Assembly (NCBI GenBank): GCA_030549495.1
Contig: JAUIRK010000007.1
Location: 186,001-250,000 of the forward strand
Length of the DNA stretch: 64,000 nt
From: Nectonema munidae
Taxonomy: Eukaryota > Nematomorpha > Nectonematoida > Nectonematidae
Direction: 5' to 3'
Numbering within the stretch: the first letter of the stretch is position 1; every line of letters starts with the position of its first letter. Both the position numbers and the translations under genes were made by a program. Below, piece by piece: positions 47,080-57,761 of this stretch. The notes beneath the pieces were generated by a model. The model was given only the letters and a program-made list of their open reading frames with translations, was not told the origin of the DNA and searched no databases.

Positions 47080-48560
47080 ATTAAGTTAAAAATAAATTTG
47101 ATAAATATCTGCTCACTCTCATTGACAAATAATAAAATTTTGAAAAAATGCTGACAGTTTGCAAGATAATCTTTACAGAAATTTTTTTTAAGTTAGTAGC
47201 TAAATGTTCGGTTAATTAGACAGATTAGATAGCTGGTTAGTATGGCTAAAAGTTGCCTTTTTTATTGCTACTTTGTCGTTGAGATTCAATCATAGGCTGG
47301 CAACATGTCTAAACCTTGGAACAGTGAAAATTAAAATTGTTTACATTTCCCTTTTGAATATTCTTGATATTGATAAAATTTTCTTTATGAACAGAGTTTG
47401 GGAGTCACTCGATTTTGTTGGAGTTTCCTAGATATTAGTGATTCTTTCATAACTAAACTATATTTCAAACTTTTTATTAGAGAGTTTTTCGATCAATAGT
47501 GTCATTTTTGAAATACGTAAAGTCAATTTGCAATCAATAGTGTAACTGTTTTAATCAATAGTCGATTTTGCAATCAATAAAGGTAATATTAAGCAAACTT
47601 CTATTTTTAGCTTCCACAAAGTCATTTCCTTTTCATAATACTCAATTCGGATTTTTTCCCAGATTTTGTAAATTACTAAATAATAATTGTATCTCAATAT
47701 TTACAAGATTTTTCGGTGAAAAATTTTAAATCTTTTGCGTTACCTATATTTACAGTATCTAGAACAGTCAACTTATTTCAAAAAGGCGGCTTGGTTGTTT
47801 CAAAACCAAAAGTAGTTGATAGAAGATCCAATTTGACAAAGAAACAAAAAAATTGCACTCAAATTATGGGTGGATGCAAACTGTGTAAGATCTTTAGGTA
47901 ACTTTCACTTTACTTTGAAAATCTTCACACATGTGCCAGTAAGAAGACATTGTAACACAACAATAATGTCAAGGTTATATATGCAGAATTATTTAGGAAA
48001 ACTGAAGCTTGCTTTAAACTTTGAACTAATAAAATGAAGCTAACCGATTTTAAAATGCACTAAAAGTTATATCATTAAGTCAAAAAGAAAAGTTTTTACC
48101 TGACTAAGTTGAGCAACTCAATTAATTGAGCCAGCAGGACCATACGGTGGCTTCTAATTCCGTTGCTTGGTACTACAGCTGCTGCTGCGAAAGTGTAATG
48201 ACACTTCCACACCTTCAACACTTTCGCAGAAAAATGTTAACTAAGTTAAAGACTTTTTTTGTTTGAATTGCAGATGCATCTTTTAATGATAACGTAATCT
48301 GGGGGATCATTTGACAATGTCAATAGTTCGTAAACGTTCCGAATACGCTCTTTTCCAGATCAAAATTATTATGAACTAAAATCAAGCAGACAATCATTGT
48401 ACTTATAAATATTTATTCACAAAAAAGAACACATAAATCCTGTAAAATTCAAACAAAATCTCATGTGGTTTCATGCCAGCATGTATCTAGTTTTGACAAA
48501 AAGCCCTGTCAAATAATAAGATGATAGAAATTGTGATCGTGTTCTAATCGAAGAAATTTT
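47080..48560. other. Intergenic; weak Cys-rich frame and a hairpin
   Basis: A plus-strand frame at about 47716-47901 reads VNLFQKGGLVVSKPKVV then GGCKLCKIF. The CxxC end is reminiscent of the linker before the endonuclease of Penelope-like elements, but this is only a hint. A perfect 11-bp inverted repeat CTGCGAAAGTG / CACTTTCGCAG (48188-48230 region) could form a hairpin. No other gene. Confidence 0.3.
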
Positions 48561-48571
48561 TTCCGAGGATC

Positions 48572-48577
48572 TTTATT
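48572..48577 (-). terminator. Poly(A) signal of the WDR59 gene
   Basis: TTTATT (AATAAA on the minus strand) about 55 bp after the WDR59 stop codon. Confidence 0.5.
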
Positions 48578-48631
48578 TCATTTCCCATTTTGGTGCAAAA
48601 AAATCGGTTAAATTTGTGCAAATTGAAGCAG

Positions 48632-51274
48632 CTAAATATTTTTGATGCAAAAGCAGCCACAACCACTAGGACAAGAAGAATTGGACGTAAACCAAAGCAT
48701 TGCATGTTTCAAGTGAAAAGTATGGAAACAAAAATGGCATAAAATGCTAAGACCTTTAATGGGCGTACGACAAAAAGCGCAGAATGGAAAAACTGATTTA
48801 TTAGACATAAAAGAAGAGCCGAAAACAAATTCCCCCTCCTCCAAACCGTGAAATGAGCAGGATGGCAACTTGTTGGAAGAGTAAGTGCTTTGTTTCGTTA
48901 TTTCTGTTTTTTGTGTAAAAAACTTCCAAGAACAGAGGATACTCGCGTAATTCAACTTGACGTAGTTGAAATAAACATCCGATTTTATTGGAAGACATTT
49001 GTCATCGCTACCTCGCTTGTTAGTAAAAGAGAAGGGTGTAGATGAAAAGTATATTTCTGAAATGTTGTTGTGAGAAGCACTTTTGAAGCGATTTACAATA
49101 TTGCAACACTTGGAGTTTTTTGAAGACGTGTAGGCAGCTGTGATAGCACAAGCGATTAAAGCTAACATTTGGACATCTTTCAACCTTTCACAATACTCTA
49201 ATAAATATTTTATTAGATTAAAGCTGCAGGGATTACTTTTCCACGAAATGTTGGAGTATTCATCATGGTCATTATGCAATTGGGTGTTGAAAAGAGGAGA
49301 CAACGCGGAGCTAAGAATCGTCCAAATAACAACGTGGTGATGTAGGTTATGTGTCTGTGCTATCGACAAATTATGAAAGATCTCTTCATTCACATTTTTA
49401 AAATCGTGTGAGTACTCGGAAGCCAGGCTTCGTTTGAATGAAAGTAAAGTGGATATATCGTGGATAGAAACGGCGGCAGAGCTGAAAGGCTGGTGCGAGC
49501 GAGTGTAATATAGACGCACACTTGGCGAAGTCGTTTGTTCGTTCAGCATCAACGCGTTCTTGCAGTGCCTCAAGTAAAGGGAGAGAGCTGACAGGGAACG
49601 AGGCATTGGTGAATTTAGTGCGGGGGAGATTGGCGAATGAAAAGACACCAGAAAGTTTGTCCCTGAAAATTTTGCACCACATGTGCGCGGAAAGGGTATG
49701 TTGTTGTCCTTGAAACTTCCATATCCCGTCCAGTATATAGGAGAATTGATGCAGGAATTGGCAGGTGATGGAAACAAAATTTTGGAAAGATTCAGTTGAT
49801 CTGGTCGTGTCACGGCGGCATTGCATGATTTGTGGATGCCTACGAAGTTGGACACGTTATTAGCAATTTCTAACAGTTTCTTAAGTCGAAATGATATTAG
49901 TGATTCCATAGAAGAGTTAAAATCGATTTCTATTAGTTCATTTAACTTAGAATTAAGTTCATTTTTATACTTGCTATATTTTTCAGGTTCAATCTTTTCA
50001 ACCAAAAAATTGGGAATAGAAGTTGCTGTAGAAACTTCTCGATTATTACTACTAGCAAAGTATGATAGATTTAAAGATAAATATAAATTCATTTCCTCAG
50101 CCAACAACTTTATCTCGATTATATTATTCCTACAAGAAAATGAAAGAGTATCAGGAAAAATACGAAGTAAACTCTGTTTTATTCTATTGATCAAATAGGT
50201 AGAATCCAAATTATGATCTTTATTAATCCATAAAGTCGGATCGATATAATCATCTTGTTCAAAATCTAGGAGACCGGAATGATTCACATCCCAAGCATAA
50301 AAAGATGCATCATCACACAAAGCGAACAATTTTGAATCACTCCACGAAACGTCCCTTAATCTCTCAACTGGACCCAAAAGATGTGCTTGAGAAACATCAG
50401 TTATTTTGGAAATTGGCTCTACTGGACACGGTAAAGAAGTCTGCGACATGTGCGAAGGCCAAAGACAAACGGAAGAAAACTCATTTTTTATATTTGGAGT
50501 TGAAATTGAAGCTAAGGGATAGGGGAATTTACCCGAATGCAGCACTTTTTTTACTGAGTGTTTATTCTGAAAGGATGAGAGTGGCATTGAATGCGAAGAA
50601 TGATAATCCCAAACTTTGATAAACTTGTCAAATGAGCCAGAAGCAATTATTTTGGAATTTGTTGGATGCCAGGAAATCGTAAAAATAGGTGACAAATGAG
50701 CTCCAAGAATAATACTGCTAGGCATACGCAAATTTCTAAGATCCCATATATAAATGTCTTTTTCAAGAGTCGTGGCAAAGATGTTGGAAAGGGTGGGGCA
50801 CCACTTTATTTGTGTGGAGTAGGTGAGTGTTTTGACGGAATTAACGAAGGATTTTTTGTTGGAAAGATCACTTCTCAAATCCCATATAAAAGAAAAGGAA
50901 TCCTTTGCGGTGCTAGCCAACATATTCTCGCAAACATCGATATCCGTTATGCTCTGATTATGCATATCTAATGTTCTGGGTTTATGAATCCTAGTTCGGC
51001 CCAAAACTTCGTAGAAGCGTAGGAAACAATTCTCAGCAGTGACAAACGAACTATGACTGGAGTAAGGCAGCCATCGAATCTGGGAAACGTCATTTTTATC
51101 AACCGAATGAGCAGATTGGATAGACGCCTCATTCACGATATCTTCCTTTGTTTGGATGAAGTAAAAGCGATGTTTCGAACAAGCTAAAAGCAACTCATCG
51201 CTGTTGGGAGTGATTGATATGATCTTAGTGCCTCCAAGATGAAACTTTTTCATGTTAAAGCTTTGGGAGGACAT
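48632..51274 (-). CDS. WDR59: WDR59, GATOR2 complex subunit (single exon)
   Basis: An uninterrupted 880-residue frame from ATG 51274 (MSSQSFNMKKFHLGG); an open stretch of six codons before it lacks an ATG. WD40 repeats fill about residues 10-330 (for example SFSFIWDLR, DIYIWDLRN, HPTNSKIIASGSFDKFIKVWD). An RWD domain follows at about 360-460 (LINRIKQSLLRIFPDTLSF...). The C-terminal 50 residues form the cysteine/histidine-rich RING/zinc-ribbon: CAFCRTPIKGLSILCHFCFH, then CPSGCGCFC. This WD40-RWD-zinc order and the CPxGCGC ending are those of WDR59, which with WDR24, MIOS, SEH1L and SEC13 forms GATOR2 on the lysosome surface and relieves GATOR1 inhibition of TORC1 when amino acids are present. 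Slightly shorter than human WDR59 (974). No introns, unlike AdipoR nearby. Confidence 0.93.
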   Translation of the reverse strand: MSSQSFNMKKFHLGGTKIISITPNSDELLLACSKHRFYFIQTKEDIVNEASIQSAHSVDKNDVSQIRWLPYSSHSSFVTAENCFLRFYEVLGRTRIHKPRTLDMHNQSITDIDVCENMLASTAKDSFSFIWDLRSDLSNKKSFVNSVKTLTYSTQIKWCPTLSNIFATTLEKDIYIWDLRNLRMPSSIILGAHLSPIFTISWHPTNSKIIASGSFDKFIKVWDYHSSHSMPLSSFQNKHSVKKVLHSGKFPYPLASISTPNIKNEFSSVCLWPSHMSQTSLPCPVEPISKITDVSQAHLLGPVERLRDVSWSDSKLFALCDDASFYAWDVNHSGLLDFEQDDYIDPTLWINKDHNLDSTYLINRIKQSLLRIFPDTLSFSCRNNIIEIKLLAEEMNLYLSLNLSYFASSNNREVSTATSIPNFLVEKIEPEKYSKYKNELNSKLNELIEIDFNSSMESLISFRLKKLLEIANNVSNFVGIHKSCNAAVTRPDQLNLSKILFPSPANSCINSPIYWTGYGSFKDNNIPFPRTCGAKFSGTNFLVSFHSPISPALNSPMPRSLSALSLYLRHCKNALMLNEQTTSPSVRLYYTRSHQPFSSAAVSIHDISTLLSFKRSLASEYSHDFKNVNEEIFHNLSIAQTHNLHHHVVIWTILSSALSPLFNTQLHNDHDEYSNISWKSNPCSFNLIKYLLEYCERLKDVQMLALIACAITAAYTSSKNSKCCNIVNRFKSASHNNISEIYFSSTPFSFTNKRGSDDKCLPIKSDVYFNYVKLNYASILCSWKFFTQKTEITKQSTYSSNKLPSCSFHGLEEGEFVFGSSFMSNKSVFPFCAFCRTPIKGLSILCHFCFHTFHLKHAMLWFTSNSSCPSGCGCFCIKNI

Positions 51275-51309
51275 TCTGGAGGTTTCACACAATTTTAAAT
51301 ACTATCAAA

Positions 51310-51775
51310 TGAACATTATCCAAAAGTAAAATATCAATGTCAAGTTAATTAATGCACACAAGAAAGGTAAGTAGTCTTCACTTTAAAAATCCCTAATCAT
51401 TAAAATAAATTCATTTATCCCTTCATCAAAAAAGATTCATTATGCAAAAATGATGGCTAGATTTTTAAAATTTTGAATTTATCCCTAGATCATTTATAAC
51501 AGCGTCTATTTTACATACACTTTTGAGAATTTATATTTCTATACAGTTTCAAACCCGTAACGCTTTCATATCTATAATTTTATTGGCAGAAAGCGTCAAT
51601 CAATTTTTTGATTGAGGATTAAATTCTCTCTAAAAATATCCTTCAAATTAAAATAACTTTTGTATACTAAATCGACTATATTTATAACTTTTGAACTGAA
51701 AATTGGTTTATTTTTTGTAAGTTGTATTCTGATAATAAACCTGAAGCTCCTGAGCTCACTAAAGCTAGACGACTT
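51310..51775. other. Upstream flank of WDR59
   Basis: Non-coding AT-rich DNA between the WDR59 start and a LINE remnant. It should hold the WDR59 promoter (minus strand); no clear TATA or initiator stands out. Confidence 0.35.
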
Positions 51776-51779
51776 AAAT

Positions 51780-52892
51780 ACTAAGAGTTAGATACGTTGG
51801 GTGAACTTTTTGGCGAAAATAATAATATCTTTAACGTATTTCACTTGAATTGTCGAAGTTTAATGAAAAATCTAGAAACTATTTAAATCATCTCAAACGT
51901 AATATAACAAAAAAGGAGTCTTTACTGCAAATGAACAGTAAAGGAGGAGGCGTAGGATTTTTTTTATAAAAAAAGGAGTTCTGAATTTCATTTGGAATTT
52001 AAAAACTAATACTTTTGAATATATGATAGCTAATATTGATATCATTCTCCTTCAATAAGGATCACCGTTATTTTTCGTCCTCCAAGTACTACTAATATTC
52101 CTAGTTTTTATATAGCTTTTTTTGCTCTTGAACATTCTAAATTGTCAAAGGAGAAAAATATTAATTTTCACTTAAATTAGTAATTCTAAAAATATAATTT
52201 CAGAATTTTTGAATAACTTATTTGAGTTCCTTTTTTGCCTAGAATCACTTCCCCAGCCCCTATTACTTCGAATTAGTTAATTGACCATATTTTCGCGAAT
52301 TTTTTTTGCTCTCACGATTTTTCGCCCAATCTCTTATTACAAATATCCGATCACTGATCTAATTTTCTATCTTTAAATTCAAGCCAAATATCTCCTTAAA
52401 AACAGCTTTTTATTGGGAATAATTATTTTGATGCTGACAGCTATTGTACAATTTTTATTACGAAAGCACAAAAATTGAAAGATGTTTGTTTTCCCTTAGT
52501 TAAACTAAACAATGGTAAAAGAAACGTTTGGTATAATAATGATTTGAAACAATAGAAAAAGATAGATGTATTCTATCTTCTGCAAAACACAAACATATAT
52601 CAAAAATTCATAGTTACCCGAAACAAGTATAATAATCTTCTAATGAAAACCAAACAAAACTACATTATTAACTGTTTTAACAGTTTTTCTAAGAATAATA
52701 AAAAAATTTGGAAACTATTTAAGGATATTATAATAAAAAAGACCAATATGCACTTGTGAAAAAACTTTCTGAGTAAAAATGTTTTACAACACGAAAAAAT
52801 TCAACTACAGTTAATGATAAGTCTCATAAGGAAAAAATTGCTAGCGAATTTTTCTGGTTCTGATAAAATTACTAATAAATTAGGTAAACTCA
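51780..52892 (+). mobile_element. LINE ORF2 remnant: endonuclease and linker
   Basis: Plus-strand fragments in changing frames: NNNIFNVFHLNCRSLMKN (start of an APE-type endonuclease), IFRPPSTTNIPSFY, then WYNNDLKQ...TRNKYNNLLMKTKQNYI and SKNNKKIWKLFKDII, the linker before the RT. This is the usual layout of CR1/Jockey-like LINE ORF2. It breaks off at GSDKITNKLGKL, where a 1.2-kb insertion begins. Multiple stops; dead. Confidence 0.7.
52863..52892 (+). repeat. 30-bp direct repeat, left copy
   Basis: Matches 54118-54147 with one mismatch (ATTACTAATAAATTAGGTAA versus ATCACTAATAAATTAGGTAA). It flanks the 1.2-kb insertion in the LINE. Confidence 0.85.
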
Positions 52893-54117
52893 GATCTTTT
52901 TACCTAAGTCACAACATTGTAGTAATTTTCAATCTTTTAAAATATAAAGGATTTAAGCGAATCACACATATATATATAAAAGTTTTGCAGATTTTAACAC
53001 TTTAGCGTCAATTTTTAGATGATGAAAAGAGATTTTAAATTACAAAAAAAGTAGCTTAAACATAATAATGCACAATTAACACAAAAAAATGTTAAATTTT
53101 TTTATAATTAAATAATTTTGTCGAATCAAGTGATTCTACACAATAAGTAGTAAAATCATTTATACAATAAAATCCTAAGTAAAGGAAATCAATGTAACGT
53201 ATTAACTTGGAATCGTTTTGGTATCGGAGCGAGTTGAAATATTTCCACTCCGATTCCGATGTTAGACAAAATTTCCGATTATTCCGATAGGATTCCGATT
53301 AATCGTCCCATCACTAATATCTACCTTATTTTGGATTCTAAGTTTGATGGTGTTTGTAGCACGACCTGTACGTCGAAGTTAAGGAGGCTCTAAGAACGAA
53401 ATTTTGTAGTTTTGCTTAGGAGTTTTTTATATGGAATTAAAGTAAACACGTGTAATAATAATATCCTTATTATAATTGTGCATACAAGGTTATTAGATAT
53501 AACTAGAAATTCTCTTGTATTTTGATCATCATCACTAGGCGTACACTGTGTGAAAGACCGGTTTCGGCTATTGAAGCCTCCTCAGTTCCACTTTGGTATT
53601 CAAACGATGAGGTTTGAACTGACGTCCAGTGGCTGTGCGTGAGCATCAACCAACTAGCCGTCAACACTTAGCTTTGATGATGAGGATATGTAATAATAAT
53701 GATTGTGAAAAAATTTTCCAGGATCGGTCCTCAAATATCCGAATTTTGACGTTTTTAATCAAATTTCACTCAGAAACTAAAATATATTTTTTTCTCATTT
53801 TTATGAGAGCATGTAAAATCGGTTATATTTTATTGTTATTTTTTGTAATTTTAACTTTTTAGAGTTAAAAATTGACGTCAATTTTACTGCATGAAAATTA
53901 TAACCTCATTTTGTCAAAAATTACACGAAAAAAATATCATTTTTTAAATAAATTACATATTCGTGTTCTACATATATGATAGATAGTAAATAAATGTTGA
54001 ATTTTTTTAAAAATTATTTTAGGATCGGTCTGAACAAATTTGAATTTGGACATTTTTGATTGGCTAATATTTAGAAAAAAATACGTTTATGTTTCTAATT
54101 TTTACATTAAATGGTGT
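52893..54117. other. 1.2-kb insertion splitting a LINE
   Basis: Lies between two 30-bp direct repeats inside a LINE. It contains a tRNA-derived SINE (53510-53685) and two diverged phrases, AGGATCGGTCCTCAAATATC (53721) and AGGATCGGTCTGAACAAATT (54022), that mark an internal repeat. No coding frame recognised. The mechanism is unclear: a long target duplication or recombination between two LINE copies. Confidence 0.5.
53510..53685 (-). repeat. tRNA-derived SINE, minus strand
   Basis: Read on the minus strand: GGCTAGTTGGTTGATGC (A-box-like), then CAGTTCAAACCTC (B-box-like) about 35 bp later. A body with GGCTTCAATAGCCGAAACCG follows and ends near GATGATGAT. The same tRNA-like head occurs, diverged, at 57115-57250. 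Confidence 0.6.
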
Positions 54118-54840
54118 ATAAAATCACTAATAAATTAGGTAAACTCATACCTAATAATAACACATCAATCTCAACATAACTCAATTATATACTCAATGTT
54201 AACATTAAATTTAAAATATTTGAAAAAAAGTTTTTTTGGTTTTTATTTTCCATTTCACTTTTTGACGTTAAAGATTGGCCTAAAGTATAAGTGAACTTCT
54301 TTTTAAGATATTAAGTTGGAAACTGTTTTAAAAAAATGTGAAAATTATAAATATTTAGGAATCAAAAATTTTGAAAGGAATTTCCATGCCACTTTGACAA
54401 GTATAAAGGAACTTTTTTAATGAAAAAAGTAGGGTGCAATTTATCATTTCTCTGCAAAATCCTCACTCATTTCAAAAAGCTGTAAAATTTATAAGCACTT
54501 CTGATATAACTTATAATAGAGAAAAGTATCATATTCTTACATAAGATAGTATCAAAAAAGTACAATTAGCTTTCTTTGTTTACAAACATAAAAATAATAA
54601 TCATGAAGATAATTTTGACTATTAGAAAATAAAGACACGATTAATTACTATTATCAACCTCGTTCAAACCAAAACTTAAAAATTTCAAGAAGCAAAAAAG
54701 CTGCATATAGAAAAGAATTTTTAAGCCAGCAATAGAAGTATAGAATAGGATTCCCCTCGATATTAGTTACATTGATCCAAATATAAAATTAAAAAAATAT
54801 ATTAAAAGTGCTATTTCCTAAGAATCTACGTACAAAAAAC
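54118..54840 (+). mobile_element. LINE ORF2 remnant, continuation after the insertion
   Basis: Resumes with KITNKLGKLIPNNNTSIST in one frame, skips the RT core, and gives CENYKYLGIKNFE (the post-RT KYLG motif), VQLAFFVYKHKNN, and a C-terminal region ending KIKKIYxKCYFLRIY. These match the 3' part of CR1/Jockey-like ORF2. The catalytic RT core is missing, so this copy carries an internal deletion as well as the insertion. Confidence 0.55.
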
Positions 54841-54849
54841 GAATTCTAT

Positions 54850-55410
54850 GAAGGTGTGCATATGTATGAATAAATAATGCATACTAATACATATGATGTG
54901 TGTGCTGTATATATATCATACATTTATGTTTTCATCAATAAACATGACACGTTAATGTATATATCATTGCATCTTATGTAAGATGTTCGTATGTTTTGTC
55001 CAAACATTTATTTTACTGACGTTACCAGTTTCTAAAATTTTTACTTTGGATTGAAATTATGGAGCTTTGGTCAATACTTACACCAAACTTATTTTGATTG
55101 ATTACTTTTTTCCCATGATTTACTGAATAAAGATTTTTCTGCCGTATTTGAAATGGACTAACAAAGAGATACTTTTAAAAGTGTGCTTCTTCTAAAGTTG
55201 TATTTATCAATATGTTTTAAAATTTTTACAGACATTGAAATGCATGTTTTATATAATCATTTTTTTGCATATTTTCATGAACATCTAAAAAGTGTATCTT
55301 TTTTTATTCAATAAAATTATATTATTATTATTTCTTTGTCTAATCTTCTATTTTGTTCCTATCTTTGTAAAACTCTTCAATTTTGAAATAGTTTGAAGCT
55401 AGAGATGGCG
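54850..55410. other. Spacer, nothing recognised
   Basis: AT-rich with dinucleotide TA/TG-rich stretches (54890-54960). No gene seen. Confidence 0.35.
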
Positions 55411-55417
55411 ACTCTTG

Positions 55418-55612
55418 TCAGATTATTGAATCGATGTGATCATCGTTTTCATTCCCGTTACTTGTGTCCTCATCTTCTGCGCTTTCCAGCCTTGGTGTTT
55501 CGGCGCCCTCTTTGTTGTTATTATCTTCCGATTGGGGGCTAGAAAAAATCTTCCTCCATATCTTCGCGGAGAATTTCTTCTTACGGAGAAGGCACTCCAA
55601 ACTACCAATCAT
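55418..55612 (-). CDS. 64-aa acidic ORF, possible exon, unknown
   Basis: From ATG 55612 the frame reads MIGSLECLLRKKKFSAKIWR, then a hydrophilic acidic tail (ETPRLESAEDEDTSNGNEND) and a stop. The segment is clearly richer in G/C than its flanks, which favours coding. The basic start followed by a long acidic disordered tail looks like the C-terminus of a larger protein. An AG lies at the ATG (AAAGATG), so it could be a last exon of a gene coming from higher coordinates. A plus-strand frame of similar length overlaps. No family recognised. Confidence 0.3.
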   Translation of the reverse strand: MIGSLECLLRKKKFSAKIWRKIFSSPQSEDNNNKEGAETPRLESAEDEDTSNGNENDDHIDSII

Positions 55613-55639
55613 CTTTATACCTAACTTGCATTTTCATAA

Positions 55640-55800
55640 AAAATGAACACCACCATTAAATTTAACAAAATAGGTATATATGTGCAAAATTTTAATTTTG
55701 ACATAGCGTGTGATATTTAAATCATTTTTGACAGGTTTGATGGATTTTTATAAAAAATGAACATGGCCACTAGATTCAGCATATTGTAAAAAAATATATC
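55640..55800 (+). repeat. Satellite-like units, two adjacent copies
   Basis: ATAAAAAATGAACACCACCA (55637) and ATAAAAAATGAACATGGCCA (55751) mark two neighbouring units; the second is preceded by TTTTTGACAGGTTTGATGGA. Same family as 36190-36310 and the inverted 35100-35370. Confidence 0.6.
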
Positions 55801-56256
55801 ACGGTAAAAGTATGTAAAAAAATCTTTAAAATCTAAGAAAAAAAGTCACACCCAATATAACACCCCCCCCCACCTCCTCATAGCACTTGAGCGAAAAAAT
55901 CCCCCCCCCCCAATAATTTTCTATAAGTAAGAATCAAACTAATTTTCAATCAAACATTATGCCAAGCTGCTCTGAAATTCCTATCGAACATATTTTACAG
56001 ACGATGCGTGAGAGCTATATAATAATAATCCATTGCTTCAATATGCACACAGGTCACTGAGCAAACATGTTGATGATCCACTAGATTTTCTCATCTTGTC
56101 ACAGTGATTCTATTTCTCTTTCTGTCTCCTCTGTTTTTCTCTTACGCTTTCTCTGCTAAAACTCAATCATTCACTCAAGCTCATTCAAGCTCTCTTCTTT
56201 CATTCAAGCCCTCTTCTCTTGTTAAGCTGTCCTATCTCATTCAGTTCTCTTCTCTC

Positions 56257-56455
56257 CAGTGACGTAGCTAGGCTGGGGTATGAGGGGCCGTGCCCACACT
56301 CCTATGTACCGCATGGTGCCCCCATTCATCTTATGCGTTATCAGTTTTTGAAAATTTCTCCAATGAAAGGATTAAGAAAGTATAAATAATGTTGCGCAAG
56401 TTTTTTGTTTTTAAATTGTGCCCCTTCTATCAACTTTTTTTTGGCTACACCACTG
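56257..56455. mobile_element. 199-bp hAT MITE, complete, with 8-bp duplication
   Basis: Flanked by CTTCTCTC (56249-56256) and CTTCTGTC (56456-56463), an 8-bp duplication with one mismatch. The left terminus is CAGTGACGTAGCTAGGC and the right terminus read backwards is CAGTGGTGTAGCCAAAA. No coding capacity. It lies at the left edge of dispersed repeat copy B. Confidence 0.9.
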
Positions 56456-56458
56456 CTT

Positions 56459-56975
56459 CTGTCTAATTTGCATTTAGAGTTAAATTAAAATAGTTTTCAA
56501 TCGTTACAATTTTATATAAATGAATATTGTTAGACTCGCACTAAGAATTTTTTTTTCAACAAAAGTCACCTAATCTTTATCACTACGTTTGCTACATTTT
56601 TTAACATTTGAAAACTTTAATTTTTTCAAGTCAAGAAATTTTTTTCAATAGTTATTTGGGAATGAATGTTTTGATTATCTATTCAGTTTAAAAGCAAGAA
56701 TACTCTATTTGCTTAATATTTGAGTAGAGATATTTTTTATAATGTTCGATTGTTAAATTTTATAACTAACACTGTACATAATCAAATCACTTTTTTTAAG
56801 AAAATTTGTTGATTATTATAATAAAAATATAATATCGAAACAAAATGTTTCAGTTGTTAAAAATGTACTTGATCTATTTATGACAGCTGTCAGAATTTTA
56901 TTTGTAGACAGAAATATTCAAAAAAAACGCAATGATTTTCTTTTCTCGTATACTTTGATTTATGTTAGTTTGATC
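56459..56975 (+). repeat. Dispersed repeat, copy B
   Basis: About 500 bp collinear with 27508-28235 (see there). It is roughly 200 bp shorter because the copy A segment after TTAGAGTTAAATTAAAA is absent. Confidence 0.75.
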
Positions 56976-56979
56976 CTCG

Positions 56980-57071
56980 GACATTTCGCCCCATTATTTT
57001 CATAAGACATTTCGTCCCATGGACAATTCGCCCCATAATTTTCATAAGACATTTTGTTTCATGGACAATTC
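56980..57071 (+). repeat. 42-bp tandem repeat, about two copies
   Basis: Unit GACATTTCGCCCCATTATTT, TCATAAGACATTTCGTCCCATG occurs at 56980 and again, slightly changed, at 57022. A third partial unit (GACAATTC) follows. Confidence 0.85.
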
Positions 57072-57114
57072 TTATTTTTCAATTTTGAGTAAAAGGTAAG
57101 GTGCAGCGGGTGTA

Positions 57115-57250
57115 TTTTCAATGACAAGGCACTGATGTACCGCTTATGTCAAACTGAACAAATTCGTATCGATGAAGAATCGAATCCAAAGGCTTCCGTG
57201 CTGAGTCCATCATGTCAACCAACCTGCCATGCCACCCATAGAGTATGCTG
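57115..57250 (-). repeat. tRNA-derived SINE, minus strand
   Basis: Read on the minus strand: GGTTGGTTGACATGATGG (A-box-like) then GGATTCGATTC (57177-57187, B-box) at tRNA-like spacing. The head TGGTTGACATGATGG resembles the SINE at 53510-53685. Not foldable as an intact tRNA by eye. Confidence 0.6.
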
Positions 57251-57254
57251 TAGG

Positions 57255-57750
57255 GGATACGTCAAATTAGTTTTCAAAAAACTTAGCTCTTAAGTTATGC
57301 TCTAAATTTTTTTAGTTTTTGTTGAAGCTCTATAACTTTTTTTCCTTAAAAGTTATTATAAAATGCAAATCATTGCGAAATGTTAAAAGTTATTTTATTT
57401 TTTGTAGATTTTTGTAGCTTGCATCAATTTAGTAGCTTTTAAACTATTTTTGAATGATGGAAAAATGAAATAATGCAATCTTAATTTTTTGTTTGCACAA
57501 TTATAACTTCATTTTATACCCTTGCCCCTGAATCAATCACATTTTTTCATATAAACATCAGGTGTCTAGTAGACTCTTTGCATTTAGACTACATTCACTC
57601 ATATAAAACTATCCAACCTTCAGTTATTTGTTTTCTCTATGAATCAAATATCCTTTCATCAATTCCTGTAATGTGCCTGGTAGACTACTTCATTTTTCAA
57701 ATGAAAAGCCTATTCCACCCCTTAACAATTTTGGATTTTTTTAAACTAGT
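57255..57750. other. Spacer, nothing recognised
   Basis: AT-rich; the frame at 57578-57769 has no recognisable motif. Confidence 0.3.
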
Positions 57751-57761
57751 GTATATTCGAT

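Noticed and set aside
49522-49713. Plus-strand ORFs within 48632-51274
   Set aside because: They are antisense shadows of the intact WDR59 frame.
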